The notes: generated from the sequence alone by a model not told the origin. A stretch of 64,000 bases of DNA from Reticulitermes speratus (GCA_021186555.1 JAJKFL010000039.1:35506733-35570732); one strand, 5' to 3'; positions 47,516-60,300 are shown, counted from the first letter of the stretch. Numbers and translations: made by a program.

Positions 47516-47750
47516 TATAACTCCACTCATTCTTAACCCCGGCACTAGATGGATGTTGAGCAGACAGATTCATGCCCAGGCCACTTTACCCCTTGGAAAG
47601 GACCACTGTACTGATTGAATAAGTGGGCCTCAGAGACGGTCTGAAGTTTTTGAAGAAAAAAAATCTTGCTGCTGCCAGAATTCGAAACCCGAATCGTCCA
47701 GCCCGTAACGTAGTTATTACGCAGACAGCGCTATCCTGGCTCGTAACATA
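47516..47750 (-). mobile_element. SINE family 1, minus orientation
   Basis: Plus-strand ATTCGAAACCCG is the reversed B box, followed by TCCAGCCCGTAACG; the body precedes it. A partial body in plus orientation follows at about 47832-47945. Confidence 0.65.
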
Positions 47751-48724
47751 ACTAAGTGTATCCTGCATGTCTCTTTAACATTAATAAGGACGACACGAAG
47801 AAAATTACAGCAGCCGCCTATTCAATGATGACCGGGGTACTGTCAGGACGGTAAAACGGTCAGGGGAGTGAAGTTTACCACTTGCCGCCGTCTATTGTCA
47901 AGGTTAAGAATGAGTAGAGCTATACATCTGTTCTTCCTATGTGCCTTGTTACAACAGTTGCTCTACCATACGGTTAGACATAGCTACAGTCATTCGAGGA
48001 CAATAATCGAGAGCAAATTATCGACTCTCGCAGTGAGAAATTGTATACACACGAAAGGACTACAACTGAGAAATAAATATTAAACAATTTTTATATTTTG
48101 CCACTGGGAATTAAGTTAAAGTCATTAACACTGATAGCAGTATGGGCAGGCACAATGTTACATGGCGTGCCGTCATGTCATATCATGTCATGTCATGTAA
48201 TGTCCCGTGAGAGGCGCGTTGCTGTTCGTGACAGTACATATTGTAATGCGGTGAACATTGGAAGCAATTCGCAGTGCACACAGCTTTATGCAAAGTTAGC
48301 ACGTACGTCAGTCTCCAGTTAAACTATAACTGAAAGTGAAAGCCTGCTCCAGTTATAGAAAGTCAAGTTCTCACAGGCGTGAGCCTGACCTCTCAATTCC
48401 AGGGACGTAACATTCCTCCATTTACAGGCCATGTCATCACAGTGAGGTGGACAACTTCGCCGCATTCCTACACAAGTTAGCGTTAAGTATCGGTCACTTT
48501 ACAAAGCGTGGAACTGCGTCTTTAATGTGCAAACGTTGTGTTTCATGCAGTTAGAATCCTATCTACAGCACGGACTGTTGTGAGTGTTGCATTACCGGGT
48601 GAAAAATGGAAGATTAAAGAAACAGGATGAAAGTATTGCCTGTGGGAGTGACACTTGTTCATGACATGCGGTATAAGGATTTATTCCATCATTAAGAATT
48701 TTCAGCAGATAACATTCTAATGTT

Positions 48725-48931
48725 GCCGATCCAGTGGCCGTGCGGTCTAAGGCGTCGGTCTTCGGCCGCTCGCTTACTGGGATCGTGGGTTCGAATCCCA
48801 CCGGGGGCATGGATGTTTGTGTTGTGTTGTAAAAAGACGGTTGTGGACCGTAAGTGACATGAAAGTACGAAAATGGATTAATACAGAACAAAAATGGATC
48901 AAAGGGGAAACCCAGGAATTAGTAAAAAAAA

Positions 48932-48965
<34 letters not shown>

Positions 48966-49626
48966 TCCCACCGGGGGCATTTAAACGCCGATCCCAGTGG
49001 CCGCGCGGTCTAAGGCGTGGGTGTTCGACCGCTCGCTTGCTAGGATCGTGGGTTCGAATCCCCCCGGGGGGCATTTAAACGCCGATCCCAGTGGCCGCGC
49101 GGTCTAAGGCGTGGGTCTTCGGCCGCTAGCTTACTGGGATCGTGGGTTCGAATCCCACCGGGGGCATGGATGTTTGTGTTGTGTTTGTTGTATAAGGACG
49201 GTAGCATGGAAAGTAAAGTGACATGAAGGACGAAAGGATTTAAAACAGTACAAAAATGGATCAAAGGGGGAAAAACCCCGGACAGACAAAAAAAAAATCC
49301 CACCGGGGGCATGGATGTTTGTGTTGTGTTTTTTGTAAGGACGGTAGCTTGGAACGTAAAGTGACATGAAGGACGAAAGGATATAAAACAGTACAAAAAT
49401 GGATCAAAGAGAAAAAACCCCGGACAGAAAAACATCCCACCGGGGGCATGGATGTCTCTCTGTTGTGAGTGTTGTGTGTTGTCAGGTAGAGGTCTCTGCG
49501 ACGGGCTGGTCCCTCGTCCAGAGGAGTCCTACCGACTGTGGTGTGTCTCAAATGTGTGTGACCATGAAACCTCGACGAAACGAGGAGGCCCAGGCCCATA
49601 TAGGGCTGTCGAGCCATAGAAAAAAA
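48725..49626 (+). mobile_element. Multimeric family 2 SINE composite: three tRNA heads, three poly(A) modules
   Basis: Flanked by perfect 14-bp AACATTCTAATGTT at 48711-48724 and 49627-49640. Heads begin near 48731, 48992 and 49087 (each GTGGCCGYGCGGTCTAAGG). Modules containing GTGACATGAA and ATGGATCAAAG, ending in A runs, lie at about 48811-48966, 49169-49294 and 49316-49431. Each module except the first is preceded by the tRNA 3' segment CCCACCGGGGGCATGGATG. The last seam leads into the ordinary family 2 body and tail. Confidence 0.85.
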
Positions 49627-49640
49627 AACATTCTAATGTT

Positions 49641-51599
49641 TCTTTCCTCGCAGAGTTTTGTCAAGTATATTTAGTTGGATTTTTCCCATTGTCACAACAC
49701 AAGGTTTCCATCTTCTGGTACTCTCCGAAATGCTGTGTGGTGAAACCATCGTCAAAATTTTAAATGGTCCATAAGCATACAATGAACAGTTAGATACGGT
49801 AACTAAAACCAACAAATGCACATAAGTTTAAGAAAATATATTGTAAACGTAGTTATACCTTCTATGTGAATGGATTGGGGGCAGAAACCTGTTGTATACT
49901 GGTATTTGAAAATATAAAAGAGCTCTGAAGACGGTTGCGATTGACGGTTTATCTAGTATATTCCTTATTAGTGTCACAAAGTGCGTCCAAAATAATGGCC
50001 CTAAATTTACTGTGTTTTACATACTTTCTTTCCCGCAAATCCCAAAATAATATTTTCAAATAGATTAGGATCGGTAACCTGGATCACTTCTGTTGGCACT
50101 GGAAGAGGAATGGGTAAGGAAATCCTCTCAAGTTTCAATTAGTGATATGTATTTCCTGTTTCGAGTAACAGTGGCGGGGAATCGTGGAGGGAATTGGTTG
50201 AAATTGCTGGTATCCTGGAGTTTGCTAATGCATGTCGATAGTTGTTAGGGAGATCGTGATGCGACGTTGCGTTGCACTGTGGACGGGAAGAAGGGTGAGG
50301 AAATGTGTGGCGTGGGGTGAAGAGGGGTAGGAAACTACCATGATACAAGTAATTCAGAAGTTAACCGACCTGACTTGAGATTTGGAAGTGACACCACACA
50401 GAACAGTATGCCTCCAACTTTCTATAGAGTTTCTCTGTTTATTGTTTCATTAAACACGACAGTTTATCGCATGAAAACCTTGCTTCTGCCGGGACCTCCT
50501 ATGACAGCAGCCGTGCTCAGGGAAAGATAAAAGGGACACTCTGTATAAACACCGTCTGTATCTCAATGGTAACGAAATCTGCGTCGCTCAGGGGTCGCTA
50601 GCTTCTTTTTTGATCACGTAGTACCACTCTTATATAAACTCTACTCTCATTTGTGTAACTTTTTGGCAGACGTAGAAGGTAGTTTACTGAGCTGCTGGCG
50701 GCATTTATTTGAAAGGCATTCTGACACCTATCCTGTAGTAACTCTTCGAGCAGTGACGAAAAAAATCTCACTGCAACGATCGCTTTGAATAAAACACTGG
50801 AACCAATTATTTACGGAAATTGCATATTACAAGAAACACTTAATATAGGCAAATTGAAAAGTGAGCCGGGTTCTTAAAATGCTTGACAGTGAACTGTGGT
50901 GTGTGTGTGTGTGTTGGGTACAACAGAAGAGAAAATAGAACATTGTAAAATGCAGTGATGTTATTGAATACTTAAATGACTACACACTTCTGAAGAATTA
51001 CTCTGCTCCATGGAGCTGATTAGGTATTTGACGCAGTTTTACAAGAATTTACAGTTTATATAAGTATATTTGCATAATGAAAGTGAATCCTGAAAGAGTA
51101 ATTTGGGAGTATGTGGATTGGATTTTTCTGGCTCGGGATAGGAACAAGTGGCGGGTTCTTGAAATCATGGTTATCATCCTTAATGTTCAGGATTCAGGTC
51201 TTCTGGGATGTTACGTTGTGTAGCGCGTAATTTAATACATTTCGAAGTTTCGAAGGAATACAGCTCTTTCGTGATTTAAAGGCGGTAGGTGCTAGGACAT
51301 AGGTTATATTTTGACATATTAATACCCACTAATCTACGTTAAAACTTGCACCATCGAACATATCCTTACCTTGCTCGAACTAAATTACTGTCTACATGCT
51401 GGTTTTGATATCATTAAGCCATAAAATCCGTCACTAAGTAGCTACATACAACATAATTTTTTTTTGTAAAGAAAAGGTTACTCGCCTTGATAAGAAATTC
51501 ACCGTATTTTATGGAATCTAGAAGTTTATTGCCGTGTACACAAAGTTAGTTAGTTAGTTAGTTAGTTAGTTACTTCCTGTCGCTCCTTGCGGAGCATAA
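49641..51599. other. Intergenic, nothing firmly recognised
   Basis: A (GT)n run at about 50899-50912. A short plus-strand reading near 51095-51160 (VDWIFLARDRNKWR) resembles one at about 61280-61330 (LDWIKLAQDRASG), suggesting small fragments of a shared retroelement. Confidence 0.4.
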
Positions 51600-51965
51600 G
51601 GCCTCCTTTCACAGGTTTCTTGGTCTGGAAGTGTGCATTCTGTAGTGAGTGACCAGTCCACTGACCGCAAAATTTCTACTCATCCTGATATGACTGCCAG
51701 AGCCATCTAGCAGTCAATCAGGAGACTTGGGTGAGAAATGGCCGCTGAATTTTGCTTACGAAACATCTCTATTCATGCCCGTAAGGTTCTTTTACATGCC
51801 GTAAATCTACGACATGGGACCGACGGCTTTACTTCCCCTCCGAAGGAAGTTGTGTTACGGATGTTTATCACCCTAAAAAATCCATCGACCTGGCCGGGAT
51901 TGAACCCGCGAACCTGGGGTCCAGTGGCGAGCACGCTAACCACTAGTCCACGAGGGCGACCGTGT
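51600..51965 (-). mobile_element. SINE family 3, minus orientation
   Basis: Plus strand shows the reversed B box GGGATTGAACCCGCG and head complement GCTAACCACTAGTCC, preceded by the family 3 body (CATGGGACCGACGGCTTTAC). Confidence 0.82.
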
Positions 51966-51989
51966 TCACAAAAGTCCGCCATTTTTCCG

Positions 51990-52400
51990 TAACCTGAATC
52001 CGAGAAATCCATTCCAAATATCTCTACTATTCTAACAGATTCATTTTAATATTAACCGGAACTCTACACCTACTTCTTCCAAGTAGACTGTTTCTTTCAG
52101 GATTTTCCTACTAAGGCCCCGTAAGCATTTCTTTTCTAACTCATGCGTGTCACACGCACGCCAACCCCACACTTCTTGATTTGATCATCCTAATGATATT
52201 CGGAAAAGACGTCACTACATTAAGATTACCTATATGCATTTTCCCCAACCCCCTTTAATTTCCTTTCTCGTAGGTTCGAATATTGTGTCCAACACCCTGT
52301 TCTCGAATACCCTCAGCTTACATTCGTCAATTAATGTGACGTTGCACCTATATCAAAACAGGCGAAATTATTATATTATTATTATTATTATTATTATGAC
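51990..52400 (+). repeat. Retroelement-derived repeat, copy 3, with (ATT)n tail
   Basis: Same blocks (CTTGATTTGATCATCCTAA, TGCATTTTCCCCAACC, CACCCTGTTCTCGAATACC) and ends in an ATT microsatellite (about 52369-52398), suggesting a LINE-type 3' end. Confidence 0.55.
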
Positions 52401-52589
52401 AACATTTTTATATCATTAAATAAATAGCGACAAAATTTTGAAATTAATGTTAGAAATAATTACTTAAATTACGTAAAAAAAAGTACACACACAAAATTCA
52501 CTTGAAAATTTCGTAGAGATTTATTGCTTCATGTGCAGAGTAATGCCATATCTGTCCTTTCGTAAAACACAATACATCTGCGAGATTTC

Positions 52590-52735
52590 AGGATTGCGCC
52601 GAGGTGTAGATGAAGTTTTCATTCTTCTGGGTTGTTAACGCAGCGTATGTTGGTAGTTGTAGGTAAACAACCACGAACATAACGCTGCGTAACAACACAG
52701 AAGAATGAAGCCCTCACACTACACCTGCGTAGCTA
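52590..52735. repeat. Foldback element, further relative
   Basis: GAAGTTTTCATTCTTCTGGG and the facing CACAGAAGAATGAAG segment form arms around GTTGGTAGTTGTAGG; hammerhead core not evident. Confidence 0.55.
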
Positions 52736-53333
52736 TTTCTAGACAAAGGAAATTTTTATGGTTTCCTTCGCAATCTTGCAAGAACTGATTTAGCCTGGCC
52801 TCTGAATGGTAACGTTTATGACCAATTAAAGCTCCGCACCCCAAACGGGTAAAAAAAAATGGAAAACAACAATGGCCTCCTGACGAGCGCAACCAAAAAA
52901 AACGTCACAAAGCAAACTAATTACTGCGCATTGTTCATATTTGTAAGCCGTCATTAGAACTTCTACAGTCTTTGAATGGGTCGGTGAGTAGGCCTATTGC
53001 TTCGGCCTCTGGTAATGTTAGAACAGAAAGGTGTGCAGTTGTTACAGAAATTTAAATAAAACTGTATTGTGTACAAGATAGGTACACTGAATGAGTGGTT
53101 TAATTGTATGGTTTATGGATTATGGTTCTTTTTAAAAGGCAAAATTTCTTAAAGCTTACATACAGATTTTAAATACAGTATGTACTAGCTGTCGTTATTT
53201 TCAAATGTTGTCAAGGGTTTACATGGAAGTCTATATAAACAGTGAGGATGTACGGTGAAAATAACAAAGTTTGCATATCTACTAGCTCTAAAGAATATAC
53301 CCGTATATATTGCGTAATTATTAAAACGTGTTA

Positions 53334-53879
53334 TTGGCCGCGCGGTCTAAGGCGTGGGTCTTCGGCCGCTCGCTTGCTAGGATCGTGGGTTCGAATCCCA
53401 CCGGGGGCATGAATGTTTGTGTTGTGTTTGTTGTATAAGGACGGTAGCATGGAACGTAAAGTGACATGAAGGACAAAAGGACTTAAACAGTACAAAATGG
53501 ATCAAAGGGGAAAAACCCAGTTAAAAAAAAAAAAAACACCGGTGGCATGGATGTTTGTGTTGTGTTGTAAAAAGACGGTTGTGGACCGTAAGTGACATGA
53601 AGGACGAAAAAGGATTTAATCAGAACCAAAAATGGATCAAAGGGGAAAACCCAGGAATTAGTAAAAAAAAAAAAAAAAAAAAAAAAACACCGGGGGCATG
53701 GATGTCTGTCTCTTGTGAGTGTTGTGTGTTGTTGTTAGGTAGAGGCTGCGACGAGCCGATCCCTCGTCCAGAGGAGTCCTACCGACTGTGGTGTGTCTGA
53801 GTGTGATCAAAAGAAATTACCAACCTCGACACTGAAAGGGAAAACCGGAGTAGGTGAAGAGGGCGACTAAAAAAAAAAA
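53334..53879 (+). mobile_element. Family 2 SINE composite: one head, two poly(A) modules
   Basis: Flanked by perfect 14-bp ATTAAAACGTGTTA at 53320-53333 and 53880-53893. One head (GGCCGCGCGGTCTAAGGCG), then two modules ending in A runs (about 53522-53536 and 53661-53687), each followed by a CACCGG-GGCATGGATG seam, then the family 2 body with a poly(A) end. Confidence 0.87.
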
Positions 53880-54835
53880 ATTAAAACGTGTTACCAAAGC
53901 TCACGTAAAATATTTACGCAGATACTTACACAAAGTCAAATATAAATACTTTAAAACGGGGCCGAGCTAAGAGACGGACCAGGCGGACAGCTTCCCGGGG
54001 CGCTAAGACGTCACTGGAATAATCAGAAATTTGATTCTAGGAAAGTCAGGTTTCCACACACACACACACACACAAAAGAATGTTTGCGAAAATTATTGTT
54101 GTCCGTGGTTAAGTTTTGGGCGGAATACAGCGTGAATGTGAAGGCGACTAATCTCGTGACAGTCACGTGACTAAGTAATAATATCGCGCTTATCTTTGTC
54201 TAGTTTCTGCTTTCAGCAAACAATTTTGTCGTTGTTAATTTCAGCAACTTCAACCTCAAAACGTCAGAACGAATGACATTTCCGTTAGTATTCGGTTTGG
54301 TCAGTCCACAAGTTTTTAATTGCCAATGTACCCCCCTCCCCTCCTCCCCCCCCCCCCCGGCCGTTTTTTTTTTGTGGTTTGTAATTTAAAATTCCCGTCG
54401 GGATGGTTATTTATTTTTAAAAGTATTTACTTTGTTTATTCTTGTATTTTTAAAACCTGTATTAAAAACACAGAAATTCACACAGAATGTGTAGTACTTA
54501 AATGAGCACCCTGTCCTTTACTTACCCTTTGATACCGTAGCATGGCTTGTTGAGGTCAAAAGGTCAGGTCTCTTTACACAAAGAAACAGATCCTATCACC
54601 ACCTTGCAAATATTTGAATAGGTGTAAATCAGTTTCGTTTATAAAATTATTTTATATTTGTTTTAGCAAACTGTGTTTAATCAGAAGACCAAATGACTTG
54701 ATGCTACAAAGCAGCACCGCTGTGATAAACTGAAAACTTGCATTACCACTGTATAAATTCTCCCCGAATATTTATCTTAGACGACGTCGCTAATCTTTAC
54801 AAGTATTTATAATTTCTTTTTCCATATCAAAAAAA

Positions 54836-55120
54836 GAACCAACTAGATCACAATCACTATTAAAAAAGTTTAATAGTAGTATTACATTAAACCCGACATG
54901 TTTCGGTCAGGTACTGACCATCTTCAGGGGTACACTACATTAAAATGTTAAAATATAGGACTAGACTTTATATGCTCACATCTAAGTGTGTTTTACATAT
55001 GGACATAGATTTTAATGTAGTGTACCCCTGAAGATGGTCAGGTACCTGACCGAAACATGTCGGGTTTAATGTAATACTGCTATTAAACTTTTTTAATAGT
55101 GATTGTGCATCTAGTTGGTT

Positions 55121-55121
<1 letters not shown>
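54836..55121. repeat. Long inverted repeat carrying two facing hammerhead-like motifs
   Basis: Arms 54836-54946 and 55009-55121, about 111-113 bp and nearly identical, separated by 62 bp. Each arm contains ACCC, CTGAAGA, T, a 7-bp stem (GGTCAGG/CCTGACC), GAAAC, AT, GTC and GGGT. In the right arm these lie at 55024-55065. A (TA)n run follows at 55125-55157. Confidence 0.85.
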
Positions 55122-55160
<39 letters not shown>

Positions 55161-55433
55161 TGCACGGTGAAAACAATATTAAATCATTTTCCCATATTTT
55201 TATCTGCACAGCCTGATGATGAGCCAGCAAGGGCCAAAGCGTGTTGCTTTATTGTTAAAACAAACACTTGAAATACGGTAAATTAATTGTGTCGGACTGC
55301 TAATTCAATTTTAAAAATGTTGGTAAACCTAAGTACGTAAAATTAGTCTGATTTATTTATCTAAGCTCTAAATAAAACAATGTCTGTAGCTCCTATATGA
55401 TTATCAAAACCGTCAGTTGACCTCTAATACAAA

Positions 55434-55692
55434 AAGTAAAGTTCACCTATAACCTTCCATGTAGACACAGAGGGGGAGTAGAGATTAGGCTCTACTCTTT
55501 CTTTAACCTCGGCGGTAGATTGGGGTGGGTGGTCAACGCCACGTCCCAGCTGCTTTACCCCGGGAATGACCCGGTAATCATTGTACAGGAGGCTGGGTGG
55601 ACCACAGGGCCGGTCTGGACGTGTGCGGAAAAACTCGCCTCCACCGGGATTCGATCCCCGGACCGTCCAGCCCGTAGCGAGTCGCTATCTTA
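55434..55692 (-). mobile_element. SINE family 1, minus orientation, well preserved
   Basis: Plus strand shows GGGATTCGATCCCCGG (reversed B box), GTCCAGCCCGTAGCGAG and the complete body complement (CTGGGTGGACCACAGGGCC). Confidence 0.8.
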
Positions 55693-56687
55693 TATCGGCT
55701 TAGAATTGCAAATTAGAGAAATCAGTGCGAAGTAGTAATGTGTCCCCAAATCTTATGTTAAGAAAGCAAGAATTCAACAGTTAACTCTCTACATCCCATA
55801 TGTTTGCTAAACGAAATAATTCAACTGCTCAAATTAGGAATAATTCTTTCTTTATTTGAATGACTGCGTTACTCTTTTTAAGGCTCGAAACTTAGATAGA
55901 AGAACTTGTGACAAATCGATCTCTTTAACCATCGATATCCAGGTCCTCTATCAACTTTTAAACTCTCTCGAATGGCTCTTGGAAGGGGAAGGGGGTTACA
56001 GAAGGACATCGCGATCAATTCCGCCTCGGTTTTCAACTTCCAGACCCCTTCAGTGAAAAAAGACAGTCTGGAGCAGATATCGCCGTTTTCGGAAACTTCA
56101 CTGGAAGACCAAACTGTGCTAACATCCGCGCTACTAAGTTGGCAGTTTCCAGGCATTACGTTAGTGGAATTTTGGGCCCTGTTTCTCGCAACCTGCACAG
56201 CTTTTATTCCTCGAAATTACATGAAATTGAAAGAGGGGGGTAGTTTTATTTTTGTCATTAACCCTTCATATAAAACTTGCAGCCCGTCACGTTAATTACG
56301 GCAATAAGGGAGCTAACGAGGTTCATTTCTTGCAACGCCTCACCCAACATGGCTTTATCACACATATCGGCTGCATCTGCCGGGATGTCCCGTGACATCT
56401 GCAGTGCTCAGGACAGCGATACAAGAAACGCTGTGTACTTCACTGTTCATATTACCGCAGCAGCCCGAATATAAAGCGGCTCCGAATATAAGACGACTTT
56501 CTTTTACGCAGTGGAGTATTAACTTAAAAAAAACTCAAAATTTAGAGAAAATATGAATTAGGTAAAGACATCTGCTACACTGCAACTGATACTAAAGCCT
56601 TCATTAGAATACGTTCTGGCACAGAACACTGCTATATCATGAGAATCATTTCAATCAAGCGTTGTAGAGAAAATCAAAACACAATTT
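55693..56687. other. Intergenic with overlapping unassigned ORFs
   Basis: Stretches of about 107 codons are open on both strands at 55878-56295, with no recognisable domain. AGCCCGAATATAAAGCGG and CCGAATATAAGACG near 56462-56495 look like transposon-end sequence. Confidence 0.35.
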
Positions 56688-56915
56688 TATGTTCAATAAC
56701 TTTTTTCCGAAACTCGTGCCGTTTATGAGATAATGTGGAAAAATATGGTACAGCCAGACAGGCCACAGATGACAATATAATACGGCGCATGCGCTTTGCA
56801 TGCTGGATAACTAAGTCTACAGACACACACTGAGAATATGTAATACTTATTGCTTTTCCACGGCAGGAATGGTTACGCGAACGCGCCTCATTGTTACGTT
56901 ACACGTAGATAGCTT
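56688..56915 (-). repeat. Unclassified dispersed repeat, copy 3
   Basis: ATGAGATAATGTGGAAAAA, CAGCCAGACAGGCCACAG, GCATGCTGGATAACTAAG and GAACGCGCCTCATTG are shared with copies 1 and 2. Confidence 0.65.
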
Positions 56916-57349
56916 ATTTTATTAGAATAAAGAACTTAAATGACATATCGTAGTACTTATTGTGCCTTCTATAAATAAACGTGTCATTATTCGAACCAAG
57001 CAAAATACAATGAATACCACCAGGACGCGAACGCAGAGAAATGCTTGTTTATATCGAAATATTTCCATTATTTTCAATAACAATTTAGAGGTCTTTGATT
57101 TAACGTTCCGTCATGTGTCTAACAGAACAGAAGTTAGCACTTATCCGATATGTTTAATGTCGTGCTGTGGCACAGGCTCGACGAATGCACTGTAGTAGTG
57201 GATGCTGGTGAGCGCTTGACATCAACCGCGGTAGCAATCGATTGAGCCACTACAGGCGGCGGGCAATATCAATCTCTCCCCTTCTCTTGCTCCCGGGTCC
57301 ACACTGATCGTCAACTGTCACCGAGGCACGACGGGTGCTATTATCAGCT

Positions 57350-60300
57350 ATCCAGGGAGTCCGCTCTAGGAGTCCCCAGTTCAGGCATGTCCAACTGCAT
57401 GCCATCAGAGCGGTCCGCTCGAGGAGTCCCCAGTTCAGTCATGTCCAACTGCATGCCATCAGAACGGTCCGCTCTAGGAGTCCCCAGTTCAGGCATGTCC
57501 AACTGCATGCCATCAGAGCGGTCCACTCTAGGAGTCCCCAGTTCAGGCATGTCCAACTGCATGCAATCAGAGCGGTCCGCTCGAGGAGTCCCCAGTTCAG
57601 TCATGTCCAACTGCATGCCATCAGAACGGTCCGCTCGAGGAGTCCCCAGTTCAGTCATGTCCAACTGCATGCCATCAGAGCGGTCCGCTCGAGTTGTCCC
57701 CAGTTCAGTCATGTCCAACTGCATGCCATCAAAGCGGTCCGCTCTAGGAGTCCCCAGTTCAGTCATGCCCAACTGCATGCCAGCAGAGCGGTCCGCTCGA
57801 GGAGTCCCCAGTTCAGTCATGTCCAACTGCATGCCATCAGAGCGGTCCGCTCTAGGAGTCCCCAGTTCAGTCATGTCCAACTGCATGCCATCAGAGCGGT
57901 CCGCTCGAGGAGTCCCCAGTTCAGTCATGTCCAACTGCATGCCATCAGAGCGGTCCGCTCTAGGAGTCCCCAGTTCAGTCATGTCCAACTGCATGCCATC
58001 AGAGCAGTCCGCTCGAGGAGTCCCCAGTTCAGTCATGTCCAACTGCATGCAATCAGAGCGGTCCGCTCGAGGAGTCCCCAGTTCAGTCATGTCCAACTGA
58101 TTGCTATCAGAGCGGTCCGCTAGAGGAGTCCCCAGTTCAGTCATGTCCAACTGCATGCCATCAGAGCGGTCCGCTCGAGGAGTCCCCAGTTCAGTCATGT
58201 CCAACTGCATGCTATCAGAGCGGTCCGCTCGAGGAGTCCCCAGTTCAGTCATGTCCAGCTGCATGCAATCAGAGCGGTCCGCTCGAGGAGTCCCCAGTTC
58301 AGTCATGTCCAACTGCATGCTATCAGAGCGGTCCGCTAGAGGAGTCCCCAGTTCAGTCATGTCCAACTGCATGCCATCAAAGCGGTCCGCTCTAGGAGTC
58401 CCCAGTTCAGTCATGCGCAACTGCATGCCATCAGAGCGGTTCGCTCGAGGAGTCCCCAGTTCAGTCATGTCCAACTGCATGCCATCAGGGCGGTCCGCTC
58501 GAGGAGTCCCCAGTTCAGTCATGTCCAACTGCATGCCATCAGAGCGGTCCGCTCGAGGAGTCCCCAGTTCAGTCATGTCCAACTGCATGCCATCAGAGCG
58601 GTCCGCTCTAGGAGTCCCCAGTTCAGTCATGTCCAACTGTATGCCATCAGAGCGGTCCGCTCGAGGAGTCCCCAGTTCAGTCATGTCCAACTGCATGCCA
58701 TCAGAGCGGTCCGCTCTAGGAGTCCCCAGTTCAGTCATGCGCAACTGCATGCCATCAGAGCGGTTCGCTCGAGCAGTCCCCAGTTGAGTCATGTCCAACT
58801 GCATGCCATCAGAGCGGTCCGCTCGAGGAGTCCCCAGTTCAGTCATGTCCAACTGCATGCCATCAGAGCGGTCCGCTCGAGGAGTCCCCAGTTCAGTCAT
58901 GTCCAACTGCATGCCATCAGAGCGGTCCGCTCTAGGAGTCCCCAGTTCAGTCATGTCCAACTGCATGCCATCAGAGCGGTCCGCTCTAGGAGTCCCCAGT
59001 TCAGTCATGTCCAACTACATGCCATTAGAGCGGTCCACTCTAGGAGTCCCCAGTTCAGGCATGTCCAACTGCATGCCATCAGAGCGGTCCGATCGAGGAG
59101 TCCCCAGTTCAGTCATGTCCAACTGCATGCCATCAGAGCGGTCCGCTCAGGAGTCCCCAGTTCAGTCATGTCCAACTGCATGCCATCAGAGCGGTCCGCT
59201 CTAGGAGTCCCCAGTTCAGTCATGTCCAACTGCATGCCATCAGAGCGGTCCGCTCTAGGAGTCCCCAGTTCAGTCATGTCCAACTGCATGCCATCAGAGC
59301 GGTCCGCTCGAGGAGTCCCCAGTTCAGTCATGTCCAACTGCATGCCATCAGAGCGGTCCGCTCTAGGAGTCCCCAGTTCAGTCATGTCCAACTGCATGCC
59401 ATCAGAGCGGTCCGCTCGAGGAGTCCCCAGTTCAGTCATGTCCAACTGCATGCTATCAGAGCGGTCCGCTCGAGGAGTCCCCAGTTCAGTCATGTCCAAC
59501 TGCATGCAATCAGAGCGGTCCGCTCGAGGAGTCCCCAGTTCAGTCATGTCCAACTGCATGCTATCAGAGCGGTCCGCTAGGAGTCCCCAGTTCAGTCATG
59601 TCCAACTGCATGCCATCAAGCGGTCCGCTCTAGGAGTCCCCAGTTCAGTCATGCGCAACTGCATGCCATCAGAGCGGTCGCTCGAGGAGTCCCCAGTTTA
59701 GTCATGTCCAACTGCATGCCATCAGAGCGGTCCGCTCGAGGAGTCCCCAGTTTAGTCATGTCCAACTGCATGCCATCAGAGCGGTCCGCTCTAGGAGTCC
59801 CCAGTTCAGTCATGTCCAACTGCATGCCATCAGAGCGGTCCGCTCGAGGAGTCCCCAGTTCAGTCATGTCCAACTACATGCCATCAGAGCGGTCCGCTCT
59901 AGGAGTCCCCAGTTCAGGCATGTCCAACTGCATGCCATCAGAGCGGTCCGCTCGAGGAGTCCCCAGTTCAGGCATGTCCAACTGCATGCCATCAGAGCGG
60001 TCCGCTCTAGGAGTCCCCAGTTCAGGCATGTCCAACTGCATGCCATCAGAGCGGTCCGCTCTAGGAGTCCCCAGTTCAGGCATGTCCAACTGCATGCCAT
60101 CAGAGCGGTCCGCTCGAGGAGTCCCCAGTTCAGTCATGTCCAACTGCATGCCATCAGAGCGGTCCGCTCTAGGAGTCCCCAGTTCAGTCATGTCCAACTG
60201 CATGCCATCAGAGCGGTCCGCTCTAGGAGTCCCCAGTTCAGTCATGTCCAACTGCATGCCATCAGAGCGGTCCGCTCGAGGAGTCCCCAGTTCAGTCATG

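Noticed and set aside
48731..48806. Possible functional tRNA gene
   Set aside because: A and B boxes are present but the segment continues directly into SINE modules; it is a tRNA-derived head, not a free tRNA.
49040..49617. Overlapping minus-strand ORFs of 118-131 codons
   Set aside because: They lie entirely within the multimeric SINE and read across heads and poly(A) modules.
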